Shown: in pieces, positions 27,888 to 36,485 of the stretch
Position numbering within the stretch: the first letter of the stretch is position 1
Layout of the letters: every line of letters starts with the position of its first letter
DNA from: Bacteroidales bacterium UBA3754
GTDB lineage: Bacteria; Bacteroidota; Bacteroidia; Bacteroidales; UBA1715
Assembly (NCBI GenBank): GCA_002371705.1
Contig: DFGI01000096.1
Span: forward strand, 20,877 to 84,876
DNA: 64,000 nt
Reading direction: 5' to 3'
Translations under genes and position numbers: made by a program
The notes under the pieces: model-generated
Seen by the model: the letters and a program-made list of their open reading frames with translations, nothing else
Databases searched by the model: none
Told to the model about the DNA's origin: nothing

Positions 27888-30800
27888 TTATTCCACAACA
27901 ATCTTAAAAATTTGTTTGCCAACCGTCACGATATACACTCCGTCAAGTTTTATTGAGAATGCGTATTCGTCAAGGTCTTGGGCTGAAGTTATTTTTTGTC
28001 CATTTATGTTGTAGATGGTTGCTTCTGCACGTTCTGCATTTTTCACGTGGATTGTCTTTCCTATTGCATAAACTTCAACATTTGATGTCAAATCGGCAAT
28101 TGCATCTGGAATGTCAATATTTTCAGCTTCGGCAATATTGGAAATAGCCAACGCAAACGGTCCCGATTCGGCTTTCAGGAATTGAGTTTTCGGATTTACC
28201 ACTTCGGGCAGTTTTACGCCGACGTAGTATGAAATCACGTTGCTGATTGCCGTATCGACAGTGTATGACGTGAAGTTTGCCGAAAGTGTTGCCAAAGTAT
28301 CGACAAGGATTTTGCCGTTTTCTTTGTGTTTGCACATCACTATAAACGACTCGTAATCAATACCTTCGTATGCGTTCCAAATCAGGTTCGTCTGATTTTT
28401 ATTCTCCTCGGTGTCGGCACCGGCAACTTTGGCAATGTGCATCGTGGTGTGATGCTCGCTCATCTCGGTTTCCTCGCCGCACACGTCGGTTACGGAAATC
28501 TTGTAACGCCACGGCTGAATGTTCGGGTCGGCTTCTTCATCTTCGTAAACGCTTAATTCTGAATATTTTACTTGAGCTATTTCCTCAAACACGTCTTTCC
28601 TTTCCGATTCACGGTAAATCGTGTAGAAATCAATCAAATCGGTGTTTTCCTTCAACCAAACCACCAAGTTCTTGCCCGTTTGTTCGCTCACGGTCACGAG
28701 GGCGATTTCGGGCTGTTTCAACGGAATTGAAGGAACGGTTACGTCCAATGTTGCGGTACAATTGTTTTCGTCGGTCACAACCAGAGTGTAGTCGCCTGCA
28801 CTGACATTTACCAAATTCTTGCTTGAACGGCCATTGTTCCAATGATAGATAAGATTGTCGTCGCCACTGATGATTACCGCACCACTTTTTTCATTGCAGG
28901 CGGTAGAAATGATATTAGAGATAGTAACGACGGGCGCATCTGGCTCTACCAACGTGAAGTTGTCGCTGATTGAACAGCCAGTTTCGGTGTTGGTTATCAC
29001 AACGGAATAGTCGCCTTCTGCAAGGTTGGCAACGTTTTGCGTAGTTGCCTCGTTGCTCCAAGCAAATGAGGCGTTTTCGGCACCTGTCAAGGTAATTGAG
29101 ATTGCACCGTCGGCGTTGGAGCAAGTAGGATTTTTGATTTTTGCCGACAGCTTCATCTCTTCTGGTTGTGACACCGTGTAAGTCTTTCTGTATGTACAAT
29201 TTTCGTCATACGAGATTACGACTTCGTAGTTTCCTGCCTGTATATTTCGTATTGTGTCCTCGGTGGAAGTCTCATTTGTCCATTGCGTAGTATATTGACT
29301 CTCGGCGTTCGTCACCTTCAGGGCGATTTCGCCGTCGCTTTCGCCGAAGCAAGACACGTTTGTGATTGTTTCCTCAACTTGAATGTTGCAAGCCAAAACA
29401 ACTGTTGCCGTCGCCTTCACCGTGTTCTTCTCGCCGTTCGGAAGGGTTGCCGTCACCGTAATTTCCGCCTCGCCTTCGTATTCATACACAGTAAGGAACA
29501 GTTTGCCGTCACTCACCGTTGCCGCTACCACGTTTGGAGCGGAACTTGCGGCACTGTATGAAATTTCACTACCTTCGGTAGTGACGAAAAGGTCGGTAAG
29601 GTCGATTGGAGCAGCTTCTCTTTCTGTTTTTAGCGTTGGGATTTCGAGAACGCCACTGATTTGAACTTTCTCTTTCTCCTTGAAGTTGGCAACCAATGTC
29701 GTGTCTTTCGTCACCGTCAGCTGTATTCTCTCGTCTTTCAGCTCTCCGTTGTTCCAGCCGATGAACTCGTAACCTTCGTTGGCAACTGCCTTCAGCGTCG
29801 CAGTCGATTTGTATTCAACATAACCTTCGCCTGTGACGGTTCCCATAATCTTGCTGTAATCAACGGAAACTTTGTACTCGTTGATAGTCCATTTGGCGTA
29901 GAACGTCTTGTCGCCTGTTTCGCCCGACAAGATTGACAATATGGTTGAACCGATATACGACGAATTGCTGTACCAGCCAGCAAATGTGTAGCCCTCTTTG
30001 GTAACGTCGGTCGGCAAGGTTGCGCCTTTGCCGTATTCGTAACGTTCTATATTTTGTTCTTCGGCGATTGTGCCTTCGTTGGTTACAAGAGTTACGTTAT
30101 AAGTGTTTACAATCCAATTTGCATAAAATGCTTTATTACCGAGTTCGACCGACGAAATCATTGCAACGCGTTCGCCTTCAAATTCGGCATTGTCGTACCA
30201 GCCGTCGAAGGTGAAACCTGTTTTTGTCACATCGCTTGGAAGAATTACGGTCGTGCCATAGATGTAGTTTTTCACATTTCCGTTGTTGATTGTTCCACCG
30301 TTTGGTTCGAACGTGATTGAATATGAATTAACAAGCCAATTTGCATAGAAGGCCTTCTCGCCGATTTCGGTTGAAGAGATTGATTGAACGGACGAACCGA
30401 GATATGACGAGTTGGTGTACCAGCCGCCGAACGTGTAGCCGTCTCTCGTAATATTTGTAGGCAAGGTTGCTCCTTTGCCGTAGGTGTATCGTTCCACATT
30501 GCCAGAATTGATAACGCCACCGTTGGTTTCGAGAGTTACTATGTACGAATTCACGTTCCAGTTAGCATAAAAGGTGAGATTTCCCGTCTTCGACTCGGAA
30601 ATGCGTGTGACGCGTGCCGTTGCGCAGTCCTTGTCGGCGTACCAGCCATCGAAGGTGTAGCCAGTCTTGGTCACGTCGGACGGGAGCGGAATGCCGTAGC
30701 CGTAGGTGTAGTTCGCCACGTTGCCCGAGTTGATTGTTCCGCCATTGGTTTCGAGGGTGACAGTGTAGGAATTCACATTCCATTTAGCCCAAAATTCCTT

Positions 30801-33800
30801 GTCGCCGATTTCGGCTGACGAAATTGCCTGCACTGCTTCGCCTACATACGCCGAATTGGTGTACCAGCCGCCGAAGGTGTAGCCCTCGCGTGTAGGAACA
30901 GGCAGTGTGATTTCGCTGCCTATGCGGTAGGTGGCGGGAACGTCGTCGTCGCCAATGGTGCCGCCGTTGTAGTTGAGCGTGATGTCGTAGTCAACCACGC
31001 TCCAGTCGGCCCAAAATTCGCGTTCGCCAAATTCGGTTGTGGAAATAAGCGTGACGGGGTTGCCCGTGCGTTGTTCGTTGTCGTACCAACCACGGAACAG
31101 ATAGCCACGTTGCGTAACGTCGGCTGGAAGAACCACACCCACGGTGTAGGTGTAGGACTCAACCACCACGTTGTTTATAGTACCGCCGTTAGTGTGGAAC
31201 GTGATTGGATAATCCTGTTCCTTCCAGCGGGCCCAGAACTGCTTGTCGCCCAAGTCGGTGTCGGTGATTTCGGTGAATGCCGACCCGATGAAGCTTGAAT
31301 TGTCGTACCAGCCGGCAAAGTCGTAGCCAGTCTTTGTCACATTTGAAGGAAGCTCCGTGCGTTTGCCGTATTTATAAAGCACCACGTTTCCGCTGTTGAT
31401 TGTGCCGCCGTTGGTGTGCAAGGTCACAAAGTAGCCGTTTTCCTCCCATTTTGCCCAAAATTCCTTGTCGCCGAACTCAGCCACGGAAACCATGCTCACC
31501 GCGTCGCCCTCGCAGAGTTCGTTGTCGTACCAGCCGGCGAACATGTGGCCGTCGCGCTCCATATTGGAGTACGACGGAAGAACAGCACCCACGCCGAAAG
31601 TGTAGTTCGCCACATTGCCCGTAATGATGGTTCCGCCGTTTTCGTGGAGCGTAATATTATACGTTATAGGGTTCCATTTTGCATAGAATGTCTTGTCGCC
31701 GTATTCCGACGAGGCGATTTTTGTGACAGCCGTGCCCGTGCAGTTCACGTTGGCGAACCATCCGCCAAAGGTACATCCGTCCTTCTCGATGGCGGGAAGC
31801 GTGACTTCGGTGCCGTAGTGGTACGAAGTGGCGTAGTCGTCGGTGGTGATGGTTCCGCCGTTGTTGTTGAACGAGATAACATAGTCGCGAACCGTCCAGA
31901 AGGCGTAGAGCGTAATGTCGGACGTGTTTTTATAGCGTGCCACAGCCGATTTTCCCTCATACGTATAATATTGTACGCCGCCGCCGTTCTCCTCGGTGAA
32001 ATATCCGCCGAAGGCGTATCCAACGCTGTCGGGACAGATAACGACCTGCAACGGTGCGTCGTAGGTCGCCTCGATTGAAGCCGTGCCGAGCGTGGTCGGC
32101 TCGCCTTGGCTGAATGTTACGGTGTAGGTGTTAGGTTTCCACACGGCAAAGAGTTCCACCACCTCGTTGTTCACGTCGGTGAGGTTCTTCACGCTCTGAC
32201 CGTCGGTGTAGGTGATTGACGACGCCTGTGCGGCCGTAGCCCAGCCGAGGAACTCGTAACCCGTGCGGGTGTAGGTGTTCGCAGCAAGCGGCGACTCGGC
32301 GTCGTAGGTGCAGGCGCTGTTAGGCATCGCCTCGGAATCGTCGGCACCGGCGGGATTGTATGCTATGTAGTAGGTGTTTGTGGTCCATTTTGCGTAGAAA
32401 GTTTTGTCGCCCATATCGGTGGCGCCGATGGAATAGACGGGCTCGCCCGTGAGTTCGGCGTTGGGGTACCAGCCGTAGAACGTGTAGCCGGGCTTTTCAA
32501 GCACGGGGAGTTGCAGGGCGGTGCCATAGACGTGCGTAGTCACGTCGATGTCCGACGAAAGTTCCGCACCGTTGCCCACGAGCGTCACCTTGAACTGTTT
32601 CGGGCTCCATTTTGCATAGAAAGTCTTGTTGCCCATATCGGTGGGATAGATTTCCGTCACGGGGCTTCCCGTGAGGGATTCGTTGGCGAACCAGCCCTCG
32701 AAGTTGTGGCCGGGCTTTTCGATGTTGGTAGGCAGCGTGGCTCCCACCGAATAGGTGTAGCGGCTGAAATTGCCGTCGATTATGGTACCGCCGTTAGGAT
32801 TGAGCGAAACGGCGTAGGTGGGATACATTTTGAAGTTTGGCACGGAATTGTTCGCCGAAATTGACGAAACCGAGGCGGCATTGCCGCACGCGTCGGTAAC
32901 GGAGCCGTTGATGCCCGTAACCTTCACAGTTCCCGTGATGCCCGAAGCTGATGTGGTTGTGAGGTCGGAGTAGAACACCAGCGTGTTGGTGTTGAGACCG
33001 CAGGCATAGTTGAACGAGAACGACCGCGAGCCGATGCTGACCGATGCGCCCGAAACGTTGCCCGTGACTGGTTCGTTGAAGTGGACAGCCACATAGAGTC
33101 GTTCGCCGCTGGTGTAGATGCGGCTGACGTTCGTCGAAATTCCCGTGACGACAGGGGCGGCGTTGTCTTGTACCCTTACATTTGCCACAATATTTGATAA
33201 ATCGGCACCTACTGTCTTTATTCTAAAGCCAATATGCTTTGTAGGGTCCATATCAACAAACCACTCGTAATCACTGGTAGAGTAATGAGTTATGTAATCC
33301 TTGTTTAAGTAAGAATCAACAGAACCAAAACCACCATTAAACTGACTTTGGGTTGGAAACGTATATGTTTTATAATAATTTGCACTTGAAGCATACCAAT
33401 CACTAAAAAACTCATTACATAAATTTGCCTCTAATCCCGAAGGTTTGTATCTTTCGTCCCAATAATAAGATAGGTTATAATTCCGTTTGATGACACCTAT
33501 TTCACTTGCATTACCATCCAATGTAATCCCAACGCCTTGTAAGGTTGTAGATTCAGTCACATAACGAAGATAATACGTCATTTGCACCTGAAAATCGTAT
33601 TTCCCCGTTTGGTCGGAGAAAGTATAATAATCTTTTGTAATACCAGAGAATGCATCACCCATGGCAGAATTGCATGTAAAATCATACTGATTATAACCTA
33701 AAGATATATCATCAGTAATTTTCTGTGCTTGAGTAGTGTTAATATCGCTTGCCGAGATAACTGTAGCGTCGTCCCACCAGCCAGTGGAGCGAGGCGTGTT

Positions 33801-34139
33801 GGCCATGGAGTTGTTGTGAATGCAGAAATAGAACAGCCGCGAGATGCCCGCCTCGAGATTAAATTTATCAATGGAAGCAACGGAATAAAGCGGCACGGTA
33901 ACGATTTTGGAAGATTCGCCTTTTGCAAATTCAAACCGTCCAGCAACGTCCTCGTAGTGAATGCCCGCCACGGCGCTGCCGCTCTGCGTGTAGTATTCCA
34001 CCCAGCTCGCCGCCGAAGCGTCGCTACGCGAAATGGTGAACACGTTTCCTCCCGAAACCGAGACGGTGAAGGAGTCGGGGTCGGCAAAGGCGGCAAGGGC
34101 CATTGCCATGAGAATGAATAAGGTAGATATTTTTTTCAT
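27888..34139 (-). CDS. Large T9SS-secreted protein with Listeria-Bacteroides repeats (2083 aa)
   Basis: Order of parts: signal peptide (1-19, LAAFA); a Calx-beta-like N-terminal domain (about 22-125); an unfamiliar domain (about 126-320); an Ig-like stretch; 13 Flg_new/InlB-type repeats (about 440-1420, pattern NGGTINSGN, Y, YGxxxxLPxxVTKxGYxFxGWY, then GDKxFYAKW); one divergent InlB-like repeat; Ig-like and SprB-like repeats (about 1590-1800, e.g. NPTCSNADGAISITLTG); two FN3-like segments; and a T9SS sorting domain (about 2010-2083, ATIYNINGQKI, GVYIVTVGKQIFKIVVE). A surface-anchored adhesin or matrix protein is the likely role; no catalytic domain is seen. Base composition changes sharply inside the gene. 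Confidence 0.88.
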   Translation of the reverse strand: MKKISTLFILMAMALAAFADPDSFTVSVSGGNVFTISRSDASAASWVEYYTQSGSAVAGIHYEDVAGRFEFAKGESSKIVTVPLYSVASIDKFNLEAGISRLFYFCIHNNSMANTPRSTGWWDDATVISASDINTTQAQKITDDISLGYNQYDFTCNSAMGDAFSGITKDYYTFSDQTGKYDFQVQMTYYLRYVTESTTLQGVGITLDGNASEIGVIKRNYNLSYYWDERYKPSGLEANLCNEFFSDWYASSANYYKTYTFPTQSQFNGGFGSVDSYLNKDYITHYSTSDYEWFVDMDPTKHIGFRIKTVGADLSNIVANVRVQDNAAPVVTGISTNVSRIYTSGERLYVAVHFNEPVTGNVSGASVSIGSRSFSFNYACGLNTNTLVFYSDLTTTSASGITGTVKVTGINGSVTDACGNAASVSSISANNSVPNFKMYPTYAVSLNPNGGTIIDGNFSRYTYSVGATLPTNIEKPGHNFEGWFANESLTGSPVTEIYPTDMGNKTFYAKWSPKQFKVTLVGNGAELSSDIDVTTHVYGTALQLPVLEKPGYTFYGWYPNAELTGEPVYSIGATDMGDKTFYAKWTTNTYYIAYNPAGADDSEAMPNSACTYDAESPLAANTYTRTGYEFLGWATAAQASSITYTDGQSVKNLTDVNNEVVELFAVWKPNTYTVTFSQGEPTTLGTASIEATYDAPLQVVICPDSVGYAFGGYFTEENGGGVQYYTYEGKSAVARYKNTSDITLYAFWTVRDYVISFNNNGGTITTDDYATSYHYGTEVTLPAIEKDGCTFGGWFANVNCTGTAVTKIASSEYGDKTFYAKWNPITYNITLHENGGTIITGNVANYTFGVGAVLPSYSNMERDGHMFAGWYDNELCEGDAVSMVSVAEFGDKEFWAKWEENGYFVTLHTNGGTINSGNVVLYKYGKRTELPSNVTKTGYDFAGWYDNSSFIGSAFTEITDTDLGDKQFWARWKEQDYPITFHTNGGTINNVVVESYTYTVGVVLPADVTQRGYLFRGWYDNEQRTGNPVTLISTTEFGEREFWADWSVVDYDITLNYNGGTIGDDDVPATYRIGSEITLPVPTREGYTFGGWYTNSAYVGEAVQAISSAEIGDKEFWAKWNVNSYTVTLETNGGTINSGNVANYTYGYGIPLPSDVTKTGYTFDGWYADKDCATARVTRISESKTGNLTFYANWNVNSYIVTLETNGGVINSGNVERYTYGKGATLPTNITRDGYTFGGWYTNSSYLGSSVQSISSTEIGEKAFYANWLVNSYSITFEPNGGTINNGNVKNYIYGTTVILPSDVTKTGFTFDGWYDNAEFEGERVAMISSVELGNKAFYANWIVNTYNVTLVTNEGTIAEEQNIERYEYGKGATLPTDVTKEGYTFAGWYSNSSYIGSTILSILSGETGDKTFYAKWTINEYKVSVDYSKIMGTVTGEGYVEYKSTATLKAVANEGYEFIGWNNGELKDERIQLTVTKDTTLVANFKEKEKVQISGVLEIPTLKTEREAAPIDLTDLFVTTEGSEISYSAASSAPNVVAATVSDGKLFLTVYEYEGEAEITVTATLPNGEKNTVKATATVVLACNIQVEETITNVSCFGESDGEIALKVTNAESQYTTQWTNETSTEDTIRNIQAGNYEVVISYDENCTYRKTYTVSQPEEMKLSAKIKNPTCSNADGAISITLTGAENASFAWSNEATTQNVANLAEGDYSVVITNTETGCSISDNFTLVEPDAPVVTISNIISTACNEKSGAVIISGDDNLIYHWNNGRSSKNLVNVSAGDYTLVVTDENNCTATLDVTVPSIPLKQPEIALVTVSEQTGKNLVVWLKENTDLIDFYTIYRESERKDVFEEIAQVKYSELSVYEDEEADPNIQPWRYKISVTDVCGEETEMSEHHTTMHIAKVAGADTEENKNQTNLIWNAYEGIDYESFIVMCKHKENGKILVDTLATLSANFTSYTVDTAISNVISYYVGVKLPEVVNPKTQFLKAESGPFALAISNIAEAENIDIPDAIADLTSNVEVYAIGKTIHVKNAERAEATIYNINGQKITSAQDLDEYAFSIKLDGVYIVTVGKQIFKIVVE
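29876..32820 (-). repeat. 13 Listeria-Bacteroides (Flg_new-type) repeats
   Basis: Thirteen units of about 73-82 residues counted by eye in the translation, each ending in KxFYAKW, KxFWAKW or a variant. Units 3 and 4 are the most divergent (ELFAVW, LYAFW). Units 10-13 are most alike. Confidence 0.85.
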
Positions 34140-34170
34140 ATTTGTTTATTTTGTATGTTTCGTTTTTTAT

Positions 34171-34198
34171 GTAGAGACGCGATTAATCGCGTCTCTAC
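34171..34198. repeat. Palindrome GTAGAGACG type, 5' flank of the 2083-aa gene
   Basis: A perfect 13-bp stem (GTAGAGACGCGAT / ATCGCGTCTCTAC) with a 2-base loop, lying 31 bases upstream of the ATG, so in the likely 5' untranslated region. It shares its outer arm with the palindrome at 27854-27883. Confidence 0.75.
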
Positions 34199-34503
34199 GA
34201 AAACGGGTGCAAGATAAAAACATTTTTCGTTACAAGGCACCAACGCGTTGTGTATTTTTACAGCCCGTTTTTTCTGTTACTTTCTGTCTACAGCGACAGA
34301 AAGTAACCAAAGAACGCCGGCGACGCTGCATTCTCGCTAAAAATCTTCTCTCTCCGCTAAACTCTCGGGGATGGCTCCTCCCACAAGCCAACGCCGCCAA
34401 GCCGAGAATTCTTAACGCTCCGTTCAAAGATTTTCTTAACGCTCACCTGCAAAGTCGCAACGCTATCGTTACGTGAGAGAAAGAAGAAAGATGATAATTG
34501 CTA
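34199..34503. repeat. Gene-free, repeat-rich stretch
   Basis: No convincing gene. It contains CGTTACAAGGCACCAACGC (34229-34247), which recurs exactly at 35508-35526, and a 13-bp hairpin GTTACTTTCTGTC / GACAGAAAGTAAC (34276-34307) whose outer part recurs at 35387-35416. The start of a 130-base direct repeat lies at 34473. Such dispersed hairpins are typical of Bacteroidota intergenic repeats. Confidence 0.6.
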
Positions 34504-34602
34504 TTGACAACGGGGGAAAATGGTTGTATATTTGCGTCGTTCTTATGTATCAACATAAAGGCGTAAGCCCTGAACCATTCGAGCAGCAGCCGATTAAGTT
34601 CG
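34473..34602 (+). repeat. 130-bp direct repeat, copy 1
   Basis: Nearly identical to 35606-35735 (about five mismatches, no gaps, by eye). It contains a promoter and the 5' half of a probable small RNA. Similarity falls off abruptly after it. Confidence 0.85.
34504..34534 (+). promoter_or_regulatory. Promoter of small RNA copy 1
   Basis: TTG at 34504-34506, 20-base spacer, TATATTTG at 34527-34534: a near-perfect Bacteroidota promoter. Confidence 0.7.
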
Positions 34603-34662
34603 TGCGAATCTTTGGCTACGGCAAGAAGATTCAAAAAAAGGATTCTTTAGAATCCTTTTTTT
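34540..34662 (+). ncRNA. Probable structured small RNA, copy 1
   Basis: A promoter-to-terminator unit of about 120 bases with no good CDS: an ORF from ATG 34545 runs straight through the terminator. Visible elements are a GGC-GTAA-GCC hairpin with a GNRA loop, an ATTCG/CGAAT pairing, and a GC-TACG-GC hairpin with a UNCG loop. The second copy keeps the TACG loop although its stem reads CAC/GTG, as expected if the RNA fold is selected. It converges on the nuclease-like gene and shares its terminator. I do not recognise an Rfam family. Confidence 0.5.
34633..34662. terminator. Bidirectional terminator, RNA copy 1 / nuclease-like gene A
   Basis: A perfect 13-bp stem (AAAAAAAGGATTC, GAATCCTTTTTTT) with loop TTTA. 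A- and T-runs on both sides serve both strands. It touches the stop of gene A at 34661. Confidence 0.85.
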
Positions 34663-35353
34663 ATTTACGTTTATTCCAGAGTTTCAGGAACGTGTTCTCA
34701 AAATCGTTTGCCAATGCGGCATCTCTATCAATAACTATCAAACGTTTTCCTTTAAACAGAAACAAATATTGTAAAGAACTGTTAGATTCAAATCCACATT
34801 GAATTTCTTTCTTTAAATAGCGGGCATTTTTTGTTCCAATGATGTCAATCACAAGTCTGTTGGACTGCTCACAACCTTTCTCAATCAGATGGTCGAGGGA
34901 ATTTTTGCCGTCGAGGGTTTTGCCTTCCACATAGTAGAGTTTGTTATTCTGTCGCAGGACAAAATCCGCACTTTTCGTTGATGTGGGATTCGACAGCAGA
35001 AAGACATCGAACTTGTTTACCACGAGTTTCTGGGCAATTACAAGATTCTTGGGCATTTCGCCAGAAAGAAGAATGTCGTCGTACTGGCTGATGTTCAAGC
35101 CATAGACGGCATTTTCGGGTGTTGAATACCGTTTTAACACCTGAAACTCAGGGTTTTCCACTATCCATTGCAAAACGGAGACTTTTTCCTTATTCGTCGG
35201 GCATGCGTAATAATCCTTGATTGCCTTGTTGATTGACGTGCCCGCATACGGCGGTTTTTCGGTCGGCCTATACTCGCCAACCGACTCTGCCACAATATTA
35301 TCTTGAATGGAATCCTCACTGTTTGGATTCTCATACGTTACGACTATTTCCAT
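34661..35353 (-). CDS. PD-(D/E)xK nuclease-like protein (CdiA-CT type), copy A
   Basis: A 230-residue cytoplasmic protein. Residues ~120-170 hold a PD-(D/E)xK-like core: SADF, 12 residues, then EGK, followed by a helix with EKGCEQSNRLVIDI whose Gln fits the usual downstream motif. This arrangement resembles CdiA C-terminal tRNase-type toxin domains and related orphan nucleases. There is no signal peptide, no delivery domain and no adjacent immunity-like gene. I start it at 35353, not at the longer frame's 35428, because copy B starts at the same MEIVVTYENPN and a promoter element covers the extension. The last ~55 residues differ strongly from copy B. Confidence 0.6.
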   Translation of the reverse strand: MEIVVTYENPNSEDSIQDNIVAESVGEYRPTEKPPYAGTSINKAIKDYYACPTNKEKVSVLQWIVENPEFQVLKRYSTPENAVYGLNISQYDDILLSGEMPKNLVIAQKLVVNKFDVFLLSNPTSTKSADFVLRQNNKLYYVEGKTLDGKNSLDHLIEKGCEQSNRLVIDIIGTKNARYLKKEIQCGFESNSSLQYLFLFKGKRLIVIDRDAALANDFENTFLKLWNKRK

Positions 35354-35357
35354 AGGG

Positions 35358-35365
35358 CAAAGATA
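35358..35365 (-). promoter_or_regulatory. TATCTTTG promoter element of nuclease-like gene A
   Basis: A perfect TAnnTTTG match whose last base is five bases from the A of the ATG, so the transcript would begin at or next to the start codon (leaderless). Copy B has exactly the same spacing. Confidence 0.55.
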
Positions 35366-35605
35366 TGGAAATAATGCGGATTTTCTGTTACTTTTTCTCT
35401 TGAAAGAAAAAGTAACCAAAAAGTTCAAGACGGACCCGCTCGGCTAAAAATCAACTGCGTTCTGCTAAAGGCGTTGAAGTGCCGCACTATCGTATGACAC
35501 AGGGTATCGTTACAAGGCACCAACGCCTTTTACGCTGCACTTCGTTGATTTTTTTCACGCCTCTCGGCTCAGTCGGAGGATCGTGCTGACAGAGATTTTT
35601 GTTTA
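35366..35605. repeat. Gene-free, repeat-rich stretch between the two cassettes
   Basis: No gene seen. It contains a 12-bp hairpin GTTACTTTTTCT / AGAAAAAGTAAC (35387-35416) related to that at 34276-34307, and the 19-base CGTTACAAGGCACCAACGC (35508-35526). The order of these two elements is reversed compared with the first stretch. Confidence 0.6.
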
Positions 35606-35735
35606 GTGAGAGAAAGAAGAAAGATGATAATTGCTATTGACAACAGGGAAAAATGGTTGTATATTTGCGTCGTTCTTATGTATCAACATAAAGGCGTAAG
35701 CCCTGAACCATTCGAGCAGCCACCGATTAAATTCG
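35606..35735 (+). repeat. 130-bp direct repeat, copy 2
   Basis: Second copy of 34473-34602; see that entry. Differences include ACAGGG for ACGGGG and CCACCG for CAGCCG. Confidence 0.85.
35637..35667 (+). promoter_or_regulatory. Promoter of small RNA copy 2
   Basis: TTG at 35637-35639, 20-base spacer, TATATTTG at 35660-35667, as in copy 1. Confidence 0.7.
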
Positions 35736-35791
35736 GGAAATCTGCCACTACGGTGAAGCAAGATTATTAAAGGGAGGTCTAACTCCCTTTA
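35673..35791 (+). ncRNA. Probable structured small RNA, copy 2
   Basis: Same promoter and 5' half as copy 1, then divergent. The GGC-GTAA-GCC hairpin is kept, a CCGA/TCGG hairpin forms, and the TACG loop sits on a CAC/GTG stem. A 30-codon ORF (35678-35770) fits between promoter and terminator, so a small peptide is possible. Against that, the alignment to copy 1 needs a one-base gap that destroys the frame while TACGG is kept. Confidence 0.5.
35768..35791. terminator. Bidirectional terminator, RNA copy 2 / nuclease-like gene B
   Basis: A 9-bp stem TAAAGGGAG / CTCCCTTTA with a 6-base loop. It overlaps the stop of gene B. The sequence is unrelated to the copy 1 terminator although its position is the same. 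Confidence 0.75.
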
Positions 35792-36481
35792 TTTATTTTT
35801 ATTCCATACCGTTTTGAATGACTTTAAAAATGTTTTTGCCACAAACATCTTCTTTGATACTTGTATCAACCGAGATCCTTTCAGCAAAAAGATTTCTTGT
35901 AGCACTGGATAAGACTCGAAAGCATTTTTTATTTCTTTCATTATATAATTCGTTTTCGTGGTTCCAATTATATCTATTACAAGTCTATTTGACTGTTCGC
36001 AACCTTTCTCAATCAGATGGTCGAGGGAATTTTTACCGTCGAGGGTTTTGCCTTCCACATAGTATAGTTTATTATTCTGCCGCAGCACAAAATCCGCACT
36101 TTTCGTGGATGTGGGATTCGACAGCAGAAAGACATCGAACTTGTTTGCCACAAGTTTCTGGGCAATTACAAGATTCATGGGCATTTCGCCAGAAATAAGA
36201 ATGTCGTCGTACTGGCTGATGTTCAAGCCATAGACGGCATTTTCGGCTGTTGAATACCGTTTTAACACCTGAAACTCAGGGTTTTCCACTATCCATTGCA
36301 GGACGGAGACTTTTTCCTTGTTCGTCGGGCACGCATAGTAATCCTTGATTGCCTTGTTGATTGACGTGCCCGCATACGGTGGTTTTTCGGTCGGCCTATA
36401 CTCGGCAACCGGTTCTGCCACAATATTATCTTGAATGGAATCCTCACTGTTTGGATTCTCATACGTTACGACTATTTCCAT
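35789..36481 (-). CDS. PD-(D/E)xK nuclease-like protein (CdiA-CT type), copy B
   Basis: A 230-residue paralogue of the protein at 34661-35353. Residues 1-~172 are almost identical to copy A (a handful of substitutions such as VAE for VGE and PMN for PKN). After IDIIGT the two diverge sharply, sharing only a loose pattern (KEIxxxFES, LxxxFLxKGxRLI, VWNK). The SADF-x12-EGK core and the following Gln helix are intact. The context repeats that of copy A: convergent small RNA, shared terminator, promoter five bases from the ATG. nfeD lies upstream on the same strand. Confidence 0.6.
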   Translation of the reverse strand: MEIVVTYENPNSEDSIQDNIVAEPVAEYRPTEKPPYAGTSINKAIKDYYACPTNKEKVSVLQWIVENPEFQVLKRYSTAENAVYGLNISQYDDILISGEMPMNLVIAQKLVANKFDVFLLSNPTSTKSADFVLRQNNKLYYVEGKTLDGKNSLDHLIEKGCEQSNRLVIDIIGTTKTNYIMKEIKNAFESYPVLQEIFLLKGSRLIQVSKKMFVAKTFLKSFKTVWNKNK

Positions 36482-36485
36482 AGGG

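Noticed and set aside
31416..32078. 220-codon ORF on + within the 2083-aa gene
   Set aside because: Antisense shadow of a GC-rich repeat region; the minus frame is continuous and has recognisable domains.
34545..34802. ORF of 86 codons from ATG 34545 across small RNA copy 1
   Set aside because: It runs through a perfect intrinsic terminator and into the 3' end of the opposite-strand nuclease-like gene; the frame is not kept in copy 2.
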